A DNA stretch of 64,000 bases from UBA6168 sp041741095 (GCA_041741095.1 JBGSKQ010000085.1:1-64000), one strand, 5' to 3'; shown: positions 1-8,387, counted from the stretch's first letter. The notes: generated by a model from the sequence alone, not told the origin. Program-made: numbers and translations.

Positions 1-152
1 CGGCGATAATGTTTGTAGAATGCAATAAAACAATACATTTCAGCCCGCCTAAGGCGGGCGATGATTGGTTGCCGCCCCGGTATTTGTGCCATATGGCATT
101 ATCGCTGGGGCTGAACACAAATTGGTGCATTTTGCTACAAACATTGCCGCCG
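1..152. repeat. Imperfect long inverted repeat, possibly cut by the window edge
   Basis: Positions 1-18 and 135-152 are near-perfect reverse complements (outer CGGCGATAATGTTTGTAG against CTACAAACATTGCCGCCG). Pairing continues inward in patches, including a small GCCCGCC/GGCGGGC hairpin at about 43-59. No convincing reading frame crosses it. Its length of about 150 bp is in the same class as the hairpin elements near 3.8, 5.5 and 13.8 kb, but its apex is different. It could extend further left than the window shows. Confidence 0.55.
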
Positions 153-266
153 CTCTGCGGCTATATCATTGATTTACAAAGGGTTAATCTCCGAACTCAC
201 GTTAAATTAAGCCACCTGATAGCGGGGTTTGGGGCGCAGCCCCAAAAAGCCCCTCCCCCGACGAGC

Positions 267-284
267 TCCCGATAGCTATCGGGA
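267..284. repeat. Palindrome TCCCGATAGCTATCGGGA
   Basis: A perfect 18-bp palindrome sits inside a larger GC-rich hairpin (pairing CCCCTCC near 251 with GGAGGGG near 295). Nearly the same palindrome recurs at 33505-33522. Its outer hexamers TCCCGA and TCGGGA also form the anticodon-arm stems of the tRNA-like copies at 30.5-31.3 kb, so it appears to be a dispersed repeat. Confidence 0.7.
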
Positions 285-447
285 CAGGCGGCGAGGAGGG
301 GCATAAAACATGTTCCCTTGTTTACACGATGCAAATGCCCCAATGACCAATAAGATTTTTTTTGCTTTCACAAAAAATTAGTGGCAGCTATAACCACTTA
401 TTGGCAAAACAGCCTATTTTCATCCTGCCAACTCAAAAAACAATACT

Positions 448-1716
448 ATGAAAGAAGACTTGCTTCATTTCTTGTGGCGTTTCCGCCGCTTCGACCATGC
501 CGATCTCGCCACCTCCGAAGGTGAAGCCATCGAAATACTCAGCCCCGGTACCCACAATACACACGCAGGGGCCGATTTTTCCAATGCCAAACTGAAAATT
601 GGCGGCACCACCTGGGCCGGCAGTGTGGAGATGCACCTGAAAGCCTCCGATTGGCTGCAGCACAAGCACCAGCACGACAAAGCCTACGAAAATGTAATCC
701 TGCACGTGGTATTGGATGAAGACCAGCCTATCCTGCGGGCCGATGGCAGCCGGCTTCCATGCCTGGAAATGAAGCGCCGCATCCCTGCCAATATTGTCGG
801 TATTTATCAGAAACTGTTGTACAATGAACATTGGATTCCCTGCCAGCACCAGTTCCATGCCGTGCCAGCCATGACCAAAAGCCTATGGCTCGACCGCCTC
901 TTGGTTGAACGTTTGGAACAAAAAACGGGGATTATCCTGGCTTCGCTAAAGGACAATAAAGGCAATTGGGAGGAAACCTTTTACCAGCACCTGGCCCGCA
1001 ACTTTGGCCTGAAGGTGAACGCCGAACCCTTTGAAATGCTGGCCCGCTCGCTGCCGCAGTCCATTTTGGCCAAACACCGTGATAGCCTGTTTCAACTGGA
1101 AGCGCTGCTCTTTGGGCAGGCCGGTTTGTTGGAGCAGGATTTTGAAGAAGAATATCCCAATAGCTTGAAGCGGGAGTTTTCTTTTTTGCAAAAAAAGTAT
1201 TCGCTTACCCCGCTGAACCCCGCTTCCTGGAAATTCCTGCGCCTGCACCCGGCCAATTTTCCCACCATCCGGCTGGCGCAGTTTGCGGTTTTGGTAAAAC
1301 AGTCGGCGCACCTGTTCAGCAAGATATTGGAAGTGAAAAACCAAACGGATATTGAGGCCCTCTTCGAGGTAAAACTGGACGGATACTGGCTCACGCACTA
1401 CACCTTCGGAAATATTTCGCCCAAAAAAAACAAATCGCTCGGCAAGGATGCCACCCGCTTGCTCACCATCAACAGCATCGTGCCCTTTCTCTTCGTGTAT
1501 GGCAGCCAGCAGGGCCAGGCAGAGCACAAAGACCTCGCCCTGCAACTGCTGGAATCCCTGCCGCCCGAAAAAAATGCCATCATCACAGGTTGGCAAAGCC
1601 TGGGCATGGAAGCTAAGTCGGCCTACCAGACGCAGGCGCTGCTACAGTTGAAAAATGTGTATTGCGATGGGAAGCGCTGCTTGAGCTGTGCGGTGGGCGG
1701 GGCGATTTTGAAATAA
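448..1716 (+). CDS. DUF2851 family protein
   Basis: This 422-residue protein matches the DUF2851 family, which is widespread in Bacteroidota and has no established biochemical role. It opens with MKEDLLHFLWRF and ends with a cysteine cluster (YCDGKRCLSC) typical of the family. No signal peptide or membrane segment is visible, so it is probably cytoplasmic. The ATG at 448 follows a region without other starts in frame. The gene stands alone: the upstream region holds palindromes, and downstream lie two hairpins and the convergent tatA gene. Family assignment is fairly certain; function is unknown. Confidence 0.88.
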   Translation: MKEDLLHFLWRFRRFDHADLATSEGEAIEILSPGTHNTHAGADFSNAKLKIGGTTWAGSVEMHLKASDWLQHKHQHDKAYENVILHVVLDEDQPILRADGSRLPCLEMKRRIPANIVGIYQKLLYNEHWIPCQHQFHAVPAMTKSLWLDRLLVERLEQKTGIILASLKDNKGNWEETFYQHLARNFGLKVNAEPFEMLARSLPQSILAKHRDSLFQLEALLFGQAGLLEQDFEEEYPNSLKREFSFLQKKYSLTPLNPASWKFLRLHPANFPTIRLAQFAVLVKQSAHLFSKILEVKNQTDIEALFEVKLDGYWLTHYTFGNISPKKNKSLGKDATRLLTINSIVPFLFVYGSQQGQAEHKDLALQLLESLPPEKNAIITGWQSLGMEAKSAYQTQALLQLKNVYCDGKRCLSCAVGGAILK

Positions 1717-1740
1717 CAGAACTGTTGTTGCCTGTACTGG

Positions 1741-1786
1741 AAAAAAAAAATCCCGAAGCCAATACCGGGGTAGATTTGCTTCGGGA
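1741..1786 (-). terminator. Hairpin with T-tract for leftward transcripts
   Basis: The stem TCCCGAAGC (1751-1759) pairs with GCTTCGGGA (1778-1786). On the minus strand it is followed by ten T residues (the A-tract at 1741-1750). It is placed to stop leftward transcription coming from the tatA side before it enters the DUF2851 gene. Confidence 0.7.
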
Positions 1787-2051
1787 CGTGGTGTAGGTGA
1801 ATGTTTGCCAGTTCTCTCGGCGTATGTTTGACATTCACCACTTGAAGGGGCGGTGTTTGGAAAATTCAGGAGGCTTAGATGTACACTTTAACAATTGGTT
1901 TTTGCGATACAACAATTAGAAAACGACAAATAACATGCCAATAAATCCTAATGCTTCTTTTAACCAAAAAGGGATAGGGAGGGATGGTGTGTTTAAGTGT
2001 TTATGTTTTGCGTGTTTTTGTTAAATAGCTATCATCAATGGCCATTTCACT

Positions 2052-2098
2052 AAAAAGATAAGCCCTTGGTACGAACGGCACCAAGGGCTTATCTTTTT
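2052..2098. terminator. Bidirectional intrinsic terminator after tatA
   Basis: A perfect 18-bp stem (2052-2069 with 2081-2098) starts with AAAAAGAT and ends with ATCTTTTT, leaving an 11-nt loop. It lies 21 bp beyond the stop codon of tatA on the minus strand and can act on both strands. Confidence 0.85.
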
Positions 2099-2119
2099 GA
2101 AAGGCCGCAGCCTGAAAAC

Positions 2120-2350
2120 CTATTCGGCAGCACGCTGCTGCTCTTCGATTTTCTTGCGCTCGGCGTCTTTCATGCCTTCCTTTATTTCGTCTTCAATGGA
2201 GTTTTTTGCGCTGTTGAACTCCCGGATTCCCTTGCCAAGGCCCCGCATGAGCTCAGGTATTTTTTTGCCACCGAACAGCAGCAGCACGACAAACAGGATG
2301 ATGATCAATTCCCCGCCACCGGGAAGGCTGAACAATAAGATGGTATTCAT
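2120..2350 (-). CDS. tatA: Sec-independent protein translocase TatA/TatE
   Basis: This 76-residue protein has the TatA pattern: a short N-terminus, one hydrophobic helix (about residues 11-24, GELIIILFVVLLLFGGKKIP), the FGGKKIPELMRGLGKG amphipathic hinge, and a charged C-terminal tail. TatA oligomerises in the inner membrane to form the passage for folded, twin-arginine proteins. The start was set at 2350 because the 50 codons upstream in the same frame look like non-coding sequence and would put a hydrophilic stretch before the helix. No tatC is in the window. A possible local substrate is the twin-arginine-like protein at 60504-61055. Confidence 0.92.
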   Translation of the reverse strand: MNTILLFSLPGGGELIIILFVVLLLFGGKKIPELMRGLGKGIREFNSAKNSIEDEIKEGMKDAERKKIEEQQRAAE

Positions 2351-2554
2351 GGCCAATGTATTTTTTTGAATTGTGGTTTCGGACGCCCTGCCCGAAGGTC
2401 GGGAAACTGCTTCCCCGGAATATCGAACACGCAATTCAGGTGATGAAATTCTACACAAAGTTAAATGAAAACAACGGCACGGGGTATCGGCCCCTTTCAT
2501 AAGATTTCTATCTGTTCACAAAGTTTAACAAATCAAGGTGAAAAAGCGGCTATC

Positions 2555-2616
2555 CAGTCCACGGTTCACAGTCAGCAGTCCACAGTCAGCAGTCCACAGT
2601 CCACAGTCAGCAGTAG
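2555..2616. repeat. Tandem heptamer repeat (CAGTCCA/CAGTCAG)
   Basis: Eight consecutive 7-bp units, mixing CAGTCCA and CAGTCAG with one degenerate CGGTTCA, run from 2555 to 2610 and then decay. The tract fills the intergenic space between tatA and the 2OG oxygenase gene. Other heptamer tracts with the core CAATGAC occur at 8347, 18069 and 18724. Confidence 0.85.
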
Positions 2617-2661
2617 TATCGGCATGACTATTCAATTTGTCAAAATTAACCTGACTACTCG

Positions 2662-3615
2662 CTACTTCTTCAGCCCAATTTCCCGCAGGCGTTCGTTCAG
2701 GTATTCGCCAGCAGTGATGGGTTCGTAGGCCAGGGGGTGCGCTTCGTCCACCAAGTCCGGCAGACAGGTCAAATCCATGTCGCTGCGGGGGTGCAGGAAG
2801 AATGGGATGGACAACCTGGGATTATGCCATTCCTCCCTCGGCGGGTTCACCACCCGATGCGTGGTGGATTTCAGGTAGTTGTTCGTCAAGCGCTGGAGCA
2901 TGTCGCCCACATTGATGACGATTTCGTCTTCTTCCGGTACTATATCCATCCATGCGCCCTCTTTGTTCAACAACTGCAAACCGCCAGCGGATGCGCCTAC
3001 CAGCAGGGTGATGAGGTTGATGTCCTCGTGCTGTTCGGCCCGGATGGCAGAGGCTGGCTCCTGCGTGATGGGCGGGTAATGGATGGCCCGCAAGATGCTG
3101 TTGCCATTGTGGATGTTGCTTTTAAAATAATCCTCTCCCAGGTTCAAGTGTATGGCGATGGCTTTGAGCAATTGGCCCCCCGCTTTTTCAAAGGCTTCGT
3201 AGAGTTGCCGACCCAATTTCAGGAATTCCGGCTCTTCTTCCACGGCCACGTTGGGCGGGTAGTGTTCGGGCGGCATTTCGCCGTTTTTCACCTCCTGGCC
3301 TATCTGGTAAAACTCTTTCAGGTCGGCCACTTTCGACTGCTTGGCGTGTTCCTTCCCAAAAGAAGTATAGCCCCTTTGCCCGGCCAATCCAGGCACTTCG
3401 TATTTCTTTTTCACTTCCACCGGCAAGGCGAAAAAGCGCTTGGAGGCGGTGTAAAAATCATCAATCAACTGCTTGGAAATGCCGTGGTTTTCCACGCCGA
3501 CGAAGCCAATTTCGTGGAAGGCATTGCCCAATTTATCCACAAATGCTTTTTTTTCCTGTTCCGTGCCGTTGATGAATTGCGACAAGTCAACGAGCGGTAT
3601 GGCCCTTTTTTTCAT
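2662..3615 (-). CDS. Isopenicillin N synthase-like 2OG-Fe(II) dioxygenase
   Basis: The 317-residue protein belongs to the isopenicillin N synthase/2-oxoglutarate Fe(II) oxygenase superfamily. The N-terminal domain (from IPLVDLSQF) is the DIOX_N type. The iron ligands appear as H and D in QHEDINLITLL and a later H in THRVVNPP, and the co-substrate-binding RxS appears in NPRLSIPFF. Such enzymes couple decarboxylation of 2-oxoglutarate (or, in IPNS itself, substrate oxidation) to oxidative chemistry; the substrate here cannot be inferred. It is probably cytosolic. A candidate promoter lies at 3686-3693. There is no beta-lactam biosynthesis context, so an antibiotic role should not be assumed. 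Confidence 0.85.
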   Translation of the reverse strand: MKKRAIPLVDLSQFINGTEQEKKAFVDKLGNAFHEIGFVGVENHGISKQLIDDFYTASKRFFALPVEVKKKYEVPGLAGQRGYTSFGKEHAKQSKVADLKEFYQIGQEVKNGEMPPEHYPPNVAVEEEPEFLKLGRQLYEAFEKAGGQLLKAIAIHLNLGEDYFKSNIHNGNSILRAIHYPPITQEPASAIRAEQHEDINLITLLVGASAGGLQLLNKEGAWMDIVPEEDEIVINVGDMLQRLTNNYLKSTTHRVVNPPREEWHNPRLSIPFFLHPRSDMDLTCLPDLVDEAHPLAYEPITAGEYLNERLREIGLKK

Positions 3616-3685
3616 GTTGCTATTTTTTGTAAAATTTTAAAGGCCAAAATGCGGATAAACTCGCCTTGGCCTTGTTGGTTTTGGA

Positions 3686-3693
3686 CAAAAATA
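3686..3693 (-). promoter_or_regulatory. Candidate -7 box for the 2OG oxygenase gene
   Basis: On the minus strand this reads TATTTTTG, matching the Bacteroidota TAnnTTTG consensus. It lies about 70 bp before the start codon. No good -33 TTG is present at the usual spacing, so confidence is modest. Confidence 0.4.
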
Positions 3694-3716
3694 ATTGTTT
3701 AGGGGAAATATAAATG

Positions 3717-3750
3717 GAAAACCTCCAAGCAGGTAGCTCAGGAGGTTTTC
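3717..3750 (-). terminator. Hairpin downstream of amt
   Basis: GAAAACCTCC (3717-3726) pairs perfectly with GGAGGTTTTC (3741-3750) around a 14-nt loop. It lies beyond the hairpin element that follows amt and before the 2OG oxygenase promoter. This suits a terminator separating the two minus-strand genes, although there is no long T-tract. Confidence 0.5.
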
Positions 3751-3762
3751 AACATGGCAAAA

Positions 3763-3931
3763 TTAAGAGACTATCCGAAAACCACGTTTGAGTCAGAAAC
3801 AGATGAATTTTGAGGTTCTGACGAAGGATTTTTTGAGCGGCATAGCAGCGCTACGTTGCGAAAAAAATACAAAGTCAGGTTCTCAAAAGGCGCTTTTTAT
3901 GGCCAAAGGCGGTTTTCGGACAGTCTCTTAA
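3763..3931. repeat. 165-bp palindromic hairpin element 1 (3' of amt)
   Basis: The ends TTAAGAGACT and AGTCTCTTAA are inverted and continue as CCGAAAACC/GGTTTTCGG. Patchy pairing follows to an apex at 3841-3855 (CATAGCAGCGCTACG), which sits at the centre of the element. There is no coding potential. The ends resemble miniature-transposon termini with a TTA or TTAA target duplication. The apex sequence recurs at the centres of elements 2 (5418-5584) and 3 (13741-13909). Confidence 0.75.
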
Positions 3932-3956
3932 TTGCTCTGTAGGCTACTTGCCTTAT

Positions 3957-5339
3957 TTAATCCAAGGGGATTGGCTCTTTGTGTACGCCGTTCTTTTTCC
4001 AGGCAGGGGTTTCGTTGAGCACTTCGAGGATGCGCTCCCGCAGGCTGGTCATGCTTTCGCCATGCTGGCTGATGTCGAGGCCGACACTTTCCTGGGCTTC
4101 CGTTACCCGCATCGGTATGATAAAATTGGTAAGTTTCAACAGCAGAAAGGAGCCGCCAAAAGTGAAAAGGCCCACAATGGCGAGTGCCAGCAGATGATAG
4201 AGAAAAGTCTCCGTTTTGCCATAAATCAAGCCTACTTCCGAGGCAAAAATCCCCGTACACAACATGCCGACGATGCCACCCACGCCGTGGCATGGGAATA
4301 CGTCGAGCGTGTCGTCAATGGATTTTTTGCCAAAAAAGGAAACGGCCAGGTTGGAAGCAATGGCCGCAATAAAACCAATGAAAAAACTTTGGCCGACCGT
4401 CACAAAACCAGCCGCAGGGGTGATGGCTACCAGCCCAACGACCGCCCCGATGCAGGCACCCATTGCCGTGATTTTTTTACCCCGCACGGCATCGAAAAAC
4501 ACCCAGGTCATCATGGCTGAGGCGGAGGCCATGTTAGTGGTGGCAAATGCAAGTGTGGCTGCCCCGTTTGCCCCCAGTGCCGAACCAGCGTTGAAGCCAA
4601 ACCAGCCAAACCAAAGCAGGCCCGTGCCGAGTATGACGTAGGGGATATTGGCAGGGGAGGAAGAGTGGCCGTTCTGCTTTCGGCTGCCAAGCATGGTCAC
4701 CGCAGCGATGGCCGCAAATCCTGCAGACATGTGTACCACCGAACCGCCCGCAAAATCAAGCACACCCCATTGGCGGAGGAAACCCTGCGGGTGCCAGGTC
4801 CAGTGGGCCAGCGGTGTGTAGATGAGCAGTGAAAACAGTACGATGAACAGCAGGTAGCCCGTAAAGCGCACCCGCTCGGCAAAACTGCCCGTAATGAGCG
4901 CTGGGGTGATGATGGCAAATTTTAGCTGAAACAAAGCAAAGAGCAGCAAAGGGATGGTCGGTGCAAGGTCAGGGTGTGTGGAAAGGCCCACATTCCTGAA
5001 CATGAAAAATGTTGCTGGATTGCCGATGATGCCGCCGATACTGTCGCCAAATGCCAAGCTGAAACCTACCAGCACCCAAAGGAAACTCACCACGCCCAGC
5101 GAGATGAAGCTTTGCAGCATGGTGGACACCACGCTTTTGAAGTTGACCATGCCGCCGTAGAAAAACGAAAGGCCAGGCGTCATCAGCAGCACGAGTCCGG
5201 CGGCCATCAGCATCCAGGCGGTGTCGGCCTGGTTGATGGGGGTTGCGCCTTCGGGAGCCACGTTTTCTGTCGGGATAAACCCTCCGGCGAGGGCGATGAT
5301 GGTAAGGATGGAAAAAATGAGCAACCAACGGGTCTTCAT
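3957..5339 (-). CDS. amt: Ammonium transporter (Amt family)
   Basis: This protein of about 460 residues has the Amt/MEP/Rh fold. An N-terminal hydrophobic signal-like segment (MKTRWLLIFSILTIIALAG) is followed by about eleven membrane segments. Family signatures are visible, including MTPGLSFFYGGMV, FAERVRFTGY, FDFAGGSVVHMSAG and FPCHGVGGIVGMLCTGIFA (twin-histidine region). It moves ammonium across the inner membrane. The tail (VGLDISQHGESM) is cytoplasmic. The start at 5339 gives the usual N-terminus; an upstream ATG at 5387 would add 16 residues. No glnB (PII) gene is adjacent, which is unusual. The gene is bracketed by hairpin elements 1 and 2, and element 2 lies in its probable 5' leader. 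Confidence 0.93.
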   Translation of the reverse strand: MKTRWLLIFSILTIIALAGGFIPTENVAPEGATPINQADTAWMLMAAGLVLLMTPGLSFFYGGMVNFKSVVSTMLQSFISLGVVSFLWVLVGFSLAFGDSIGGIIGNPATFFMFRNVGLSTHPDLAPTIPLLLFALFQLKFAIITPALITGSFAERVRFTGYLLFIVLFSLLIYTPLAHWTWHPQGFLRQWGVLDFAGGSVVHMSAGFAAIAAVTMLGSRKQNGHSSSPANIPYVILGTGLLWFGWFGFNAGSALGANGAATLAFATTNMASASAMMTWVFFDAVRGKKITAMGACIGAVVGLVAITPAAGFVTVGQSFFIGFIAAIASNLAVSFFGKKSIDDTLDVFPCHGVGGIVGMLCTGIFASEVGLIYGKTETFLYHLLALAIVGLFTFGGSFLLLKLTNFIIPMRVTEAQESVGLDISQHGESMTSLRERILEVLNETPAWKKNGVHKEPIPLD

Positions 5340-5417
5340 GTTCCAAATTTTTTTTGTGGGCAAATCGCAGGGGAAGGCGGTTGCCATGTTTGTAATTTTT
5401 TGACAAAAAGAATTTGG

Positions 5418-5584
5418 ATAAGGAACGAAGCATCAATAAAGGGTACAAGATTGGGTGAGCTATTTTTTCTTCTAAAGGGCTTAAAAAATCAGTGCATAGC
5501 AGCGCTACGGACTTATTTTTTAAGCCCTTTAGAGGATAAAAGAGACAGCCAAGATGTACACTTTATTGGTGCCTCGTTCCTTAT
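5418..5584. repeat. 167-bp palindromic hairpin element 2 (amt leader)
   Basis: The outer arms pair over about 28 bp (ATAAGGAACGAAGCA... against ...TGCCTCGTTCCTTAT). An inner stem, CTAAAGGGCTTAAAAAAT with ATTTTTTAAGCCCTTTAG, leads to the apex CATAGCAGCGCTACG at 5495-5509. It lies between a candidate amt promoter (5607-5614) and the amt start (5339), so it should be transcribed as the amt 5' leader. Its ends differ from elements 1 and 3, but size and apex are shared. Confidence 0.78.
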
Positions 5585-5606
5585 ATTGGTTGGGCAAAAG
5601 GAATTG

Positions 5607-5614
5607 CAAAGGTA
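5607..5614 (-). promoter_or_regulatory. Candidate -7 box for amt
   Basis: The minus strand reads TACCTTTG, a perfect match to TAnnTTTG, just upstream of hairpin element 2. A -33 TTG at the ideal distance was not found. Transcription from here would place the whole hairpin in the amt leader. Confidence 0.5.
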
Positions 5615-5919
5615 ACTACCTTGAAAACAGCAGTGGCCACCTAAATTTTACAGCCAAACCGACGCTAATGTCACCCACATCTGAATTGGTATTTTTTTAA
5701 AATGGCAAAAGGATTATTGGAAAAAACCACCTTTCCCTTTTAGTAAGTTGCGGATTGTTGACTCTCAAATTTAAACCACCATACTTGGCAGGCAAGGTGA
5801 ACCTGCACCCAAGGCTTTCGTTTATACTATATTCCCTGACCACAAACAAATCTTAGGCTATGGCAATGGAATAAGTTTACTCCTTTTTTACCGCTATTTT
5901 TTCATAAAAAACCGTTGTC

Positions 5920-6333
5920 ATGAAAACCAAAAATCTTCTTGCAGCCTCATTGCTTATTTTTTCCATTCTCCCTTTTTCAACTGCAAACGCACAAAATGAA
6001 ACCCGCTGGATCGGTGGTCATCCAGGACAGGAAAATGCCTGGAATTGCCAACAAAATTGGAGCGACTATAAGGTGCCGGACGAGTTTTCGAATGTAGTGA
6101 TCGAAGACGTTTCCACGACATCCTTGTACCATCCTGTCATCCATTCGGGAGATGTGGCCGTCCATTCGCTTTTCATTGAATCCAATGCCGAGCTGACAAT
6201 TGAGGCGGGCAGTTCGCTGACTGTTTATACTTACCTCACCCGGCCCTCTGCCAGGAGCCTGCACGTAAAGGGTTGGATGCAGGTGCTGAACGAGCATTTG
6301 GTACCCTCTGCTTTGGCCATTGCCGAGAAATAA
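5920..6333 (+). CDS. Secreted protein of unknown function
   Basis: The 137-residue product has a clear signal peptide (MKTKNLLAASLLIFSILPFSTANA, cleavage near AQN). The following stretch, TRWIGGHPGQENAWNCQQNWSDYKVPDEFSNVVI, resembles the opening of parallel-beta-helix or adhesin-like exported proteins of Bacteroidota, in which a header describing a cell grid is followed by hydrophobic repeats. The protein ends soon after, so it is short for such a family and may be a remnant. No T9SS sorting domain is present. It converges on the DUF1295 gene with a 4-bp gap. Function unknown. Confidence 0.7.
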   Translation: MKTKNLLAASLLIFSILPFSTANAQNETRWIGGHPGQENAWNCQQNWSDYKVPDEFSNVVIEDVSTTSLYHPVIHSGDVAVHSLFIESNAELTIEAGSSLTVYTYLTRPSARSLHVKGWMQVLNEHLVPSALAIAEK

Positions 6334-6337
6334 TCAA

Positions 6338-7261
6338 TTAGAATTTTGGCAAAAAACGCCCCACCCGTTTTTGGTAGGCGGCGTAGGCCGGGTACTTTCC
6401 CGCCGATATTTTTTCACTAAAATCGGAACTGCCCTGAAACAGCAGCAAAAGCAGCACGGCTCCTACCAAAGAGCCGTTGAGCCAGCGCCCCGTGGCCGCC
6501 ACGCTGAACAGGTAAAAAGCCAGCCAAATGCCTTGCTCGGCTGCATAGTTTGGATGGCGGATTTTTGACCAAAGCCCAGTACTGCAAAAGCCTTTTTGCT
6601 GCGCTTCGCTCAGGGCCTCCCCGGCGGCCTTGCGGCGGTATTTTTCTGTTTGAAAATGGTACTGCTGCTGGTCGGCAAGGGTCTCCATGATCACAAGCCC
6701 AAGAAAAAGGGCGGCAGCGACATAATCCAGCCAAGCGAGCGGCTGCCCTTGCCCATGCCAGGCCATGACGGCAGGCAGCGTGAAGATCAGGATGAGCCCT
6801 TGTTGGTAAAACGAAATGAAAAAGAAGTTGAAAAAGCCCCAGCGCAAACGGCCTTTCAGTAATGGCATTTCACGCAAAACACTCCAGCGATAGTCTTCTT
6901 CTCCTTGCCAAATCGGCCATTGGTAGCCGCCCCGCCGCCAAAAATTGTAAGAAAGGCGCAGGCCCCAGATGCTTACCAAAACGGCCATCAGCACCAGCCG
7001 GGTATCCCATTGTCCGGCCCAGGCAAAATACCAGGTATAAACAATCGGCATAATGCTCCAGAGCTTGTCCACCTGGCTATAGTTGTGGGTCAATTCACTG
7101 ACAATGAAGCAAGTAAGCGCCACGCCGCACATGATGAAAAGGGCGGTGCGCAGCATGTCTTTTTGTTCGGGGGCCAAGGGGGCGTCGTAGCTGTAAACGA
7201 CAAAAGGCAGTACGACGAAACCAAGCAGTAGGAGAAGTATTGTTTTTAGCATAAAAATCAA
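6338..7261 (-). CDS. DUF1295 family membrane protein (steroid 5-alpha-reductase-like)
   Basis: The 307-residue protein has about seven hydrophobic segments and the C-terminal signature KIRHPNYAAEQGIW of the DUF1295/steroid 5-alpha-reductase/ICMT superfamily. Members are NADPH-dependent reductases or methyltransferases acting on hydrophobic substrates in the membrane; the substrate here is unknown. The start could be the ATG at 7261 or at 7252 (MLKTILLLL). A TATCTTTG -7 box at 7276-7283 suggests a very short leader. The hairpin at 7301-7342 separates it from the metallopeptidase gene upstream. Confidence 0.85.
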   Translation of the reverse strand: MIFMLKTILLLLLGFVVLPFVVYSYDAPLAPEQKDMLRTALFIMCGVALTCFIVSELTHNYSQVDKLWSIMPIVYTWYFAWAGQWDTRLVLMAVLVSIWGLRLSYNFWRRGGYQWPIWQGEEDYRWSVLREMPLLKGRLRWGFFNFFFISFYQQGLILIFTLPAVMAWHGQGQPLAWLDYVAAALFLGLVIMETLADQQQYHFQTEKYRRKAAGEALSEAQQKGFCSTGLWSKIRHPNYAAEQGIWLAFYLFSVAATGRWLNGSLVGAVLLLLLFQGSSDFSEKISAGKYPAYAAYQKRVGRFLPKF

Positions 7262-7275
7262 GGATGTGTCCGGGC

Positions 7276-7283
7276 CAAAGATA
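7276..7283 (-). promoter_or_regulatory. -7 box for the DUF1295 gene
   Basis: The minus strand reads TATCTTTG, 15 bp before the ATG at 7261. Transcription would begin about ten bases or fewer before the start codon. No -33 TTG is seen at ideal spacing. Confidence 0.5.
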
Positions 7284-7300
7284 GTGTTCGGGTTTTTATA

Positions 7301-7342
7301 AAAAAAAATGAGGGCGCAGCATTGGCCGCACCCTCATTTTTC
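7301..7342 (-). terminator. Terminator of the zinc metallopeptidase gene
   Basis: AATGAGGG (7307-7314) pairs with CCCTCATT (7331-7338) with partial pairing inside. The minus strand continues into a run of T (A-tract from 7301). It lies about 24 bp past the stop of the metallopeptidase gene. Confidence 0.75.
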
Positions 7343-7365
7343 TATGTGTTCTATTTTGAAAAACC

Positions 7366-8052
7366 TTAGTTACGGCTGGCGCCCATGTAGCGCAGCACCA
7401 GGTACAACAGCATCGCCAAAGCAGAAAGTGCTGCCGAAACGTAGGTCATAGCTGCCCACCAGAGGGCATCCTTGGCTCCATCGTATTCGCCGCCACGGGC
7501 TACGCCACTTTCATCGAGCCAGACCAAAGCACGGCGGCTGGCATCAAATTCCACTGGCAGGGTGATAAAGGCAAAGGCCGTCGTGATGGCAAAAGCAATG
7601 ATAGTAATGAGCATCAGCCCAGGGAAGGAATTGAGCAGCATGAACGCAGCCAGGAGCAACCATTGTTGGGCCATCGCCGCCACATTTACAAAAGGCACAA
7701 TGGCTGAACGGAATTTCAGCCAGGTATAGGCATTTGCATGTTGCACGGCGTGGCCACATTCGTGGGCGGCCACTGCGGCGGCGGCTACGCTGCGGCCTTG
7801 ATAGACTTCCGGGCTAAGGTTGACGATCTTCGTCATCGGGTTGTAATGGTCAGACAGGAAGCCTTGGCCCTGCGTCACTTTCACATCGTGGATACCATAG
7901 TGGCGCAGCATGGCTTCGGCCACTTCCCTGCCGCTCATGCCAGAGCGCAAGCCCACTTGGCTGTATTTTTTAAACTTGCTTTTCAAACGGCCGCTCACAA
8001 TGAAGCCGATAATTGAAAAGCCAATGATAATAACCCAATAAAGGATATCCAT
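7366..8052 (-). CDS. Membrane zinc metallopeptidase (YugP-type)
   Basis: The 228-residue protein contains the zinc-protease motif HECGH in AAAAVAAHECGHAVQHA and several membrane helices: an N-terminal WVIIIGFSIIGFIVSG, two central ones around the WLLLAAFML region, and a C-terminal SALAMLLYLVLRYMG. This is the arrangement of the YugP-type putative neutral zinc metallopeptidases. It is probably an integral membrane protease. The start at 8052 (MDILYWVI) was chosen because the 72 codons upstream in frame are not protein-like. Substrate unknown. Confidence 0.88.
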   Translation of the reverse strand: MDILYWVIIIGFSIIGFIVSGRLKSKFKKYSQVGLRSGMSGREVAEAMLRHYGIHDVKVTQGQGFLSDHYNPMTKIVNLSPEVYQGRSVAAAAVAAHECGHAVQHANAYTWLKFRSAIVPFVNVAAMAQQWLLLAAFMLLNSFPGLMLITIIAFAITTAFAFITLPVEFDASRRALVWLDESGVARGGEYDGAKDALWWAAMTYVSAALSALAMLLYLVLRYMGASRN

Positions 8053-8346
8053 AGTCTTAGTATTTTTTGGTGAATGAACTGTTTGAAAACTGGCGAAAGA
8101 TAAACACTCCTTCAAAAACAGCGCAAATTTTCTTCGGTTCAAACGGCAATAAGACGCTGGATGCCTTGCTTTGGGTCGTTTTGGTATTGGCTTTTTCGAC
8201 AAAAACCATTCAATTGAGTTGGGAAAGTAGGGAAAATGGCCACTAAAATTGATAACGGTCAGCCACAAAAAAATCTATCTAAAGATTTAAGAACCGTCTT
8301 CCTGCAGCCTTTTGTCATTTGCATTGTTGATGTTCAATGCTTTATT

Positions 8347-8374
8347 CAATGACTAATGACCAATGGCCAATGAC
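8347..8374. repeat. Heptamer tract (CAATGAC type)
   Basis: Four successive heptamers read CAATGAC, TAATGAC, CAATGGC and CAATGAC, located between two minus-strand genes. The same units recur at 18069-18100 (opposite orientation) and 18724-18745. The rest of the 8053-8387 gap shows no gene. Confidence 0.75.
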
Positions 8375-8387
8375 TCAAGACGAAAAA

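Noticed and set aside
9..275. 88-codon frame at the window start
   Set aside because: It lies across the palindromic repeat and has no protein features.
2555..2616. CRISPR array
   Set aside because: Units are 7 bp without spacers. No array with 25-40-bp repeats and unique spacers was seen anywhere in the window.
2737..3702. 321-codon frame opposite the 2OG oxygenase
   Set aside because: Antisense to a gene with clear catalytic motifs; no domain of its own.
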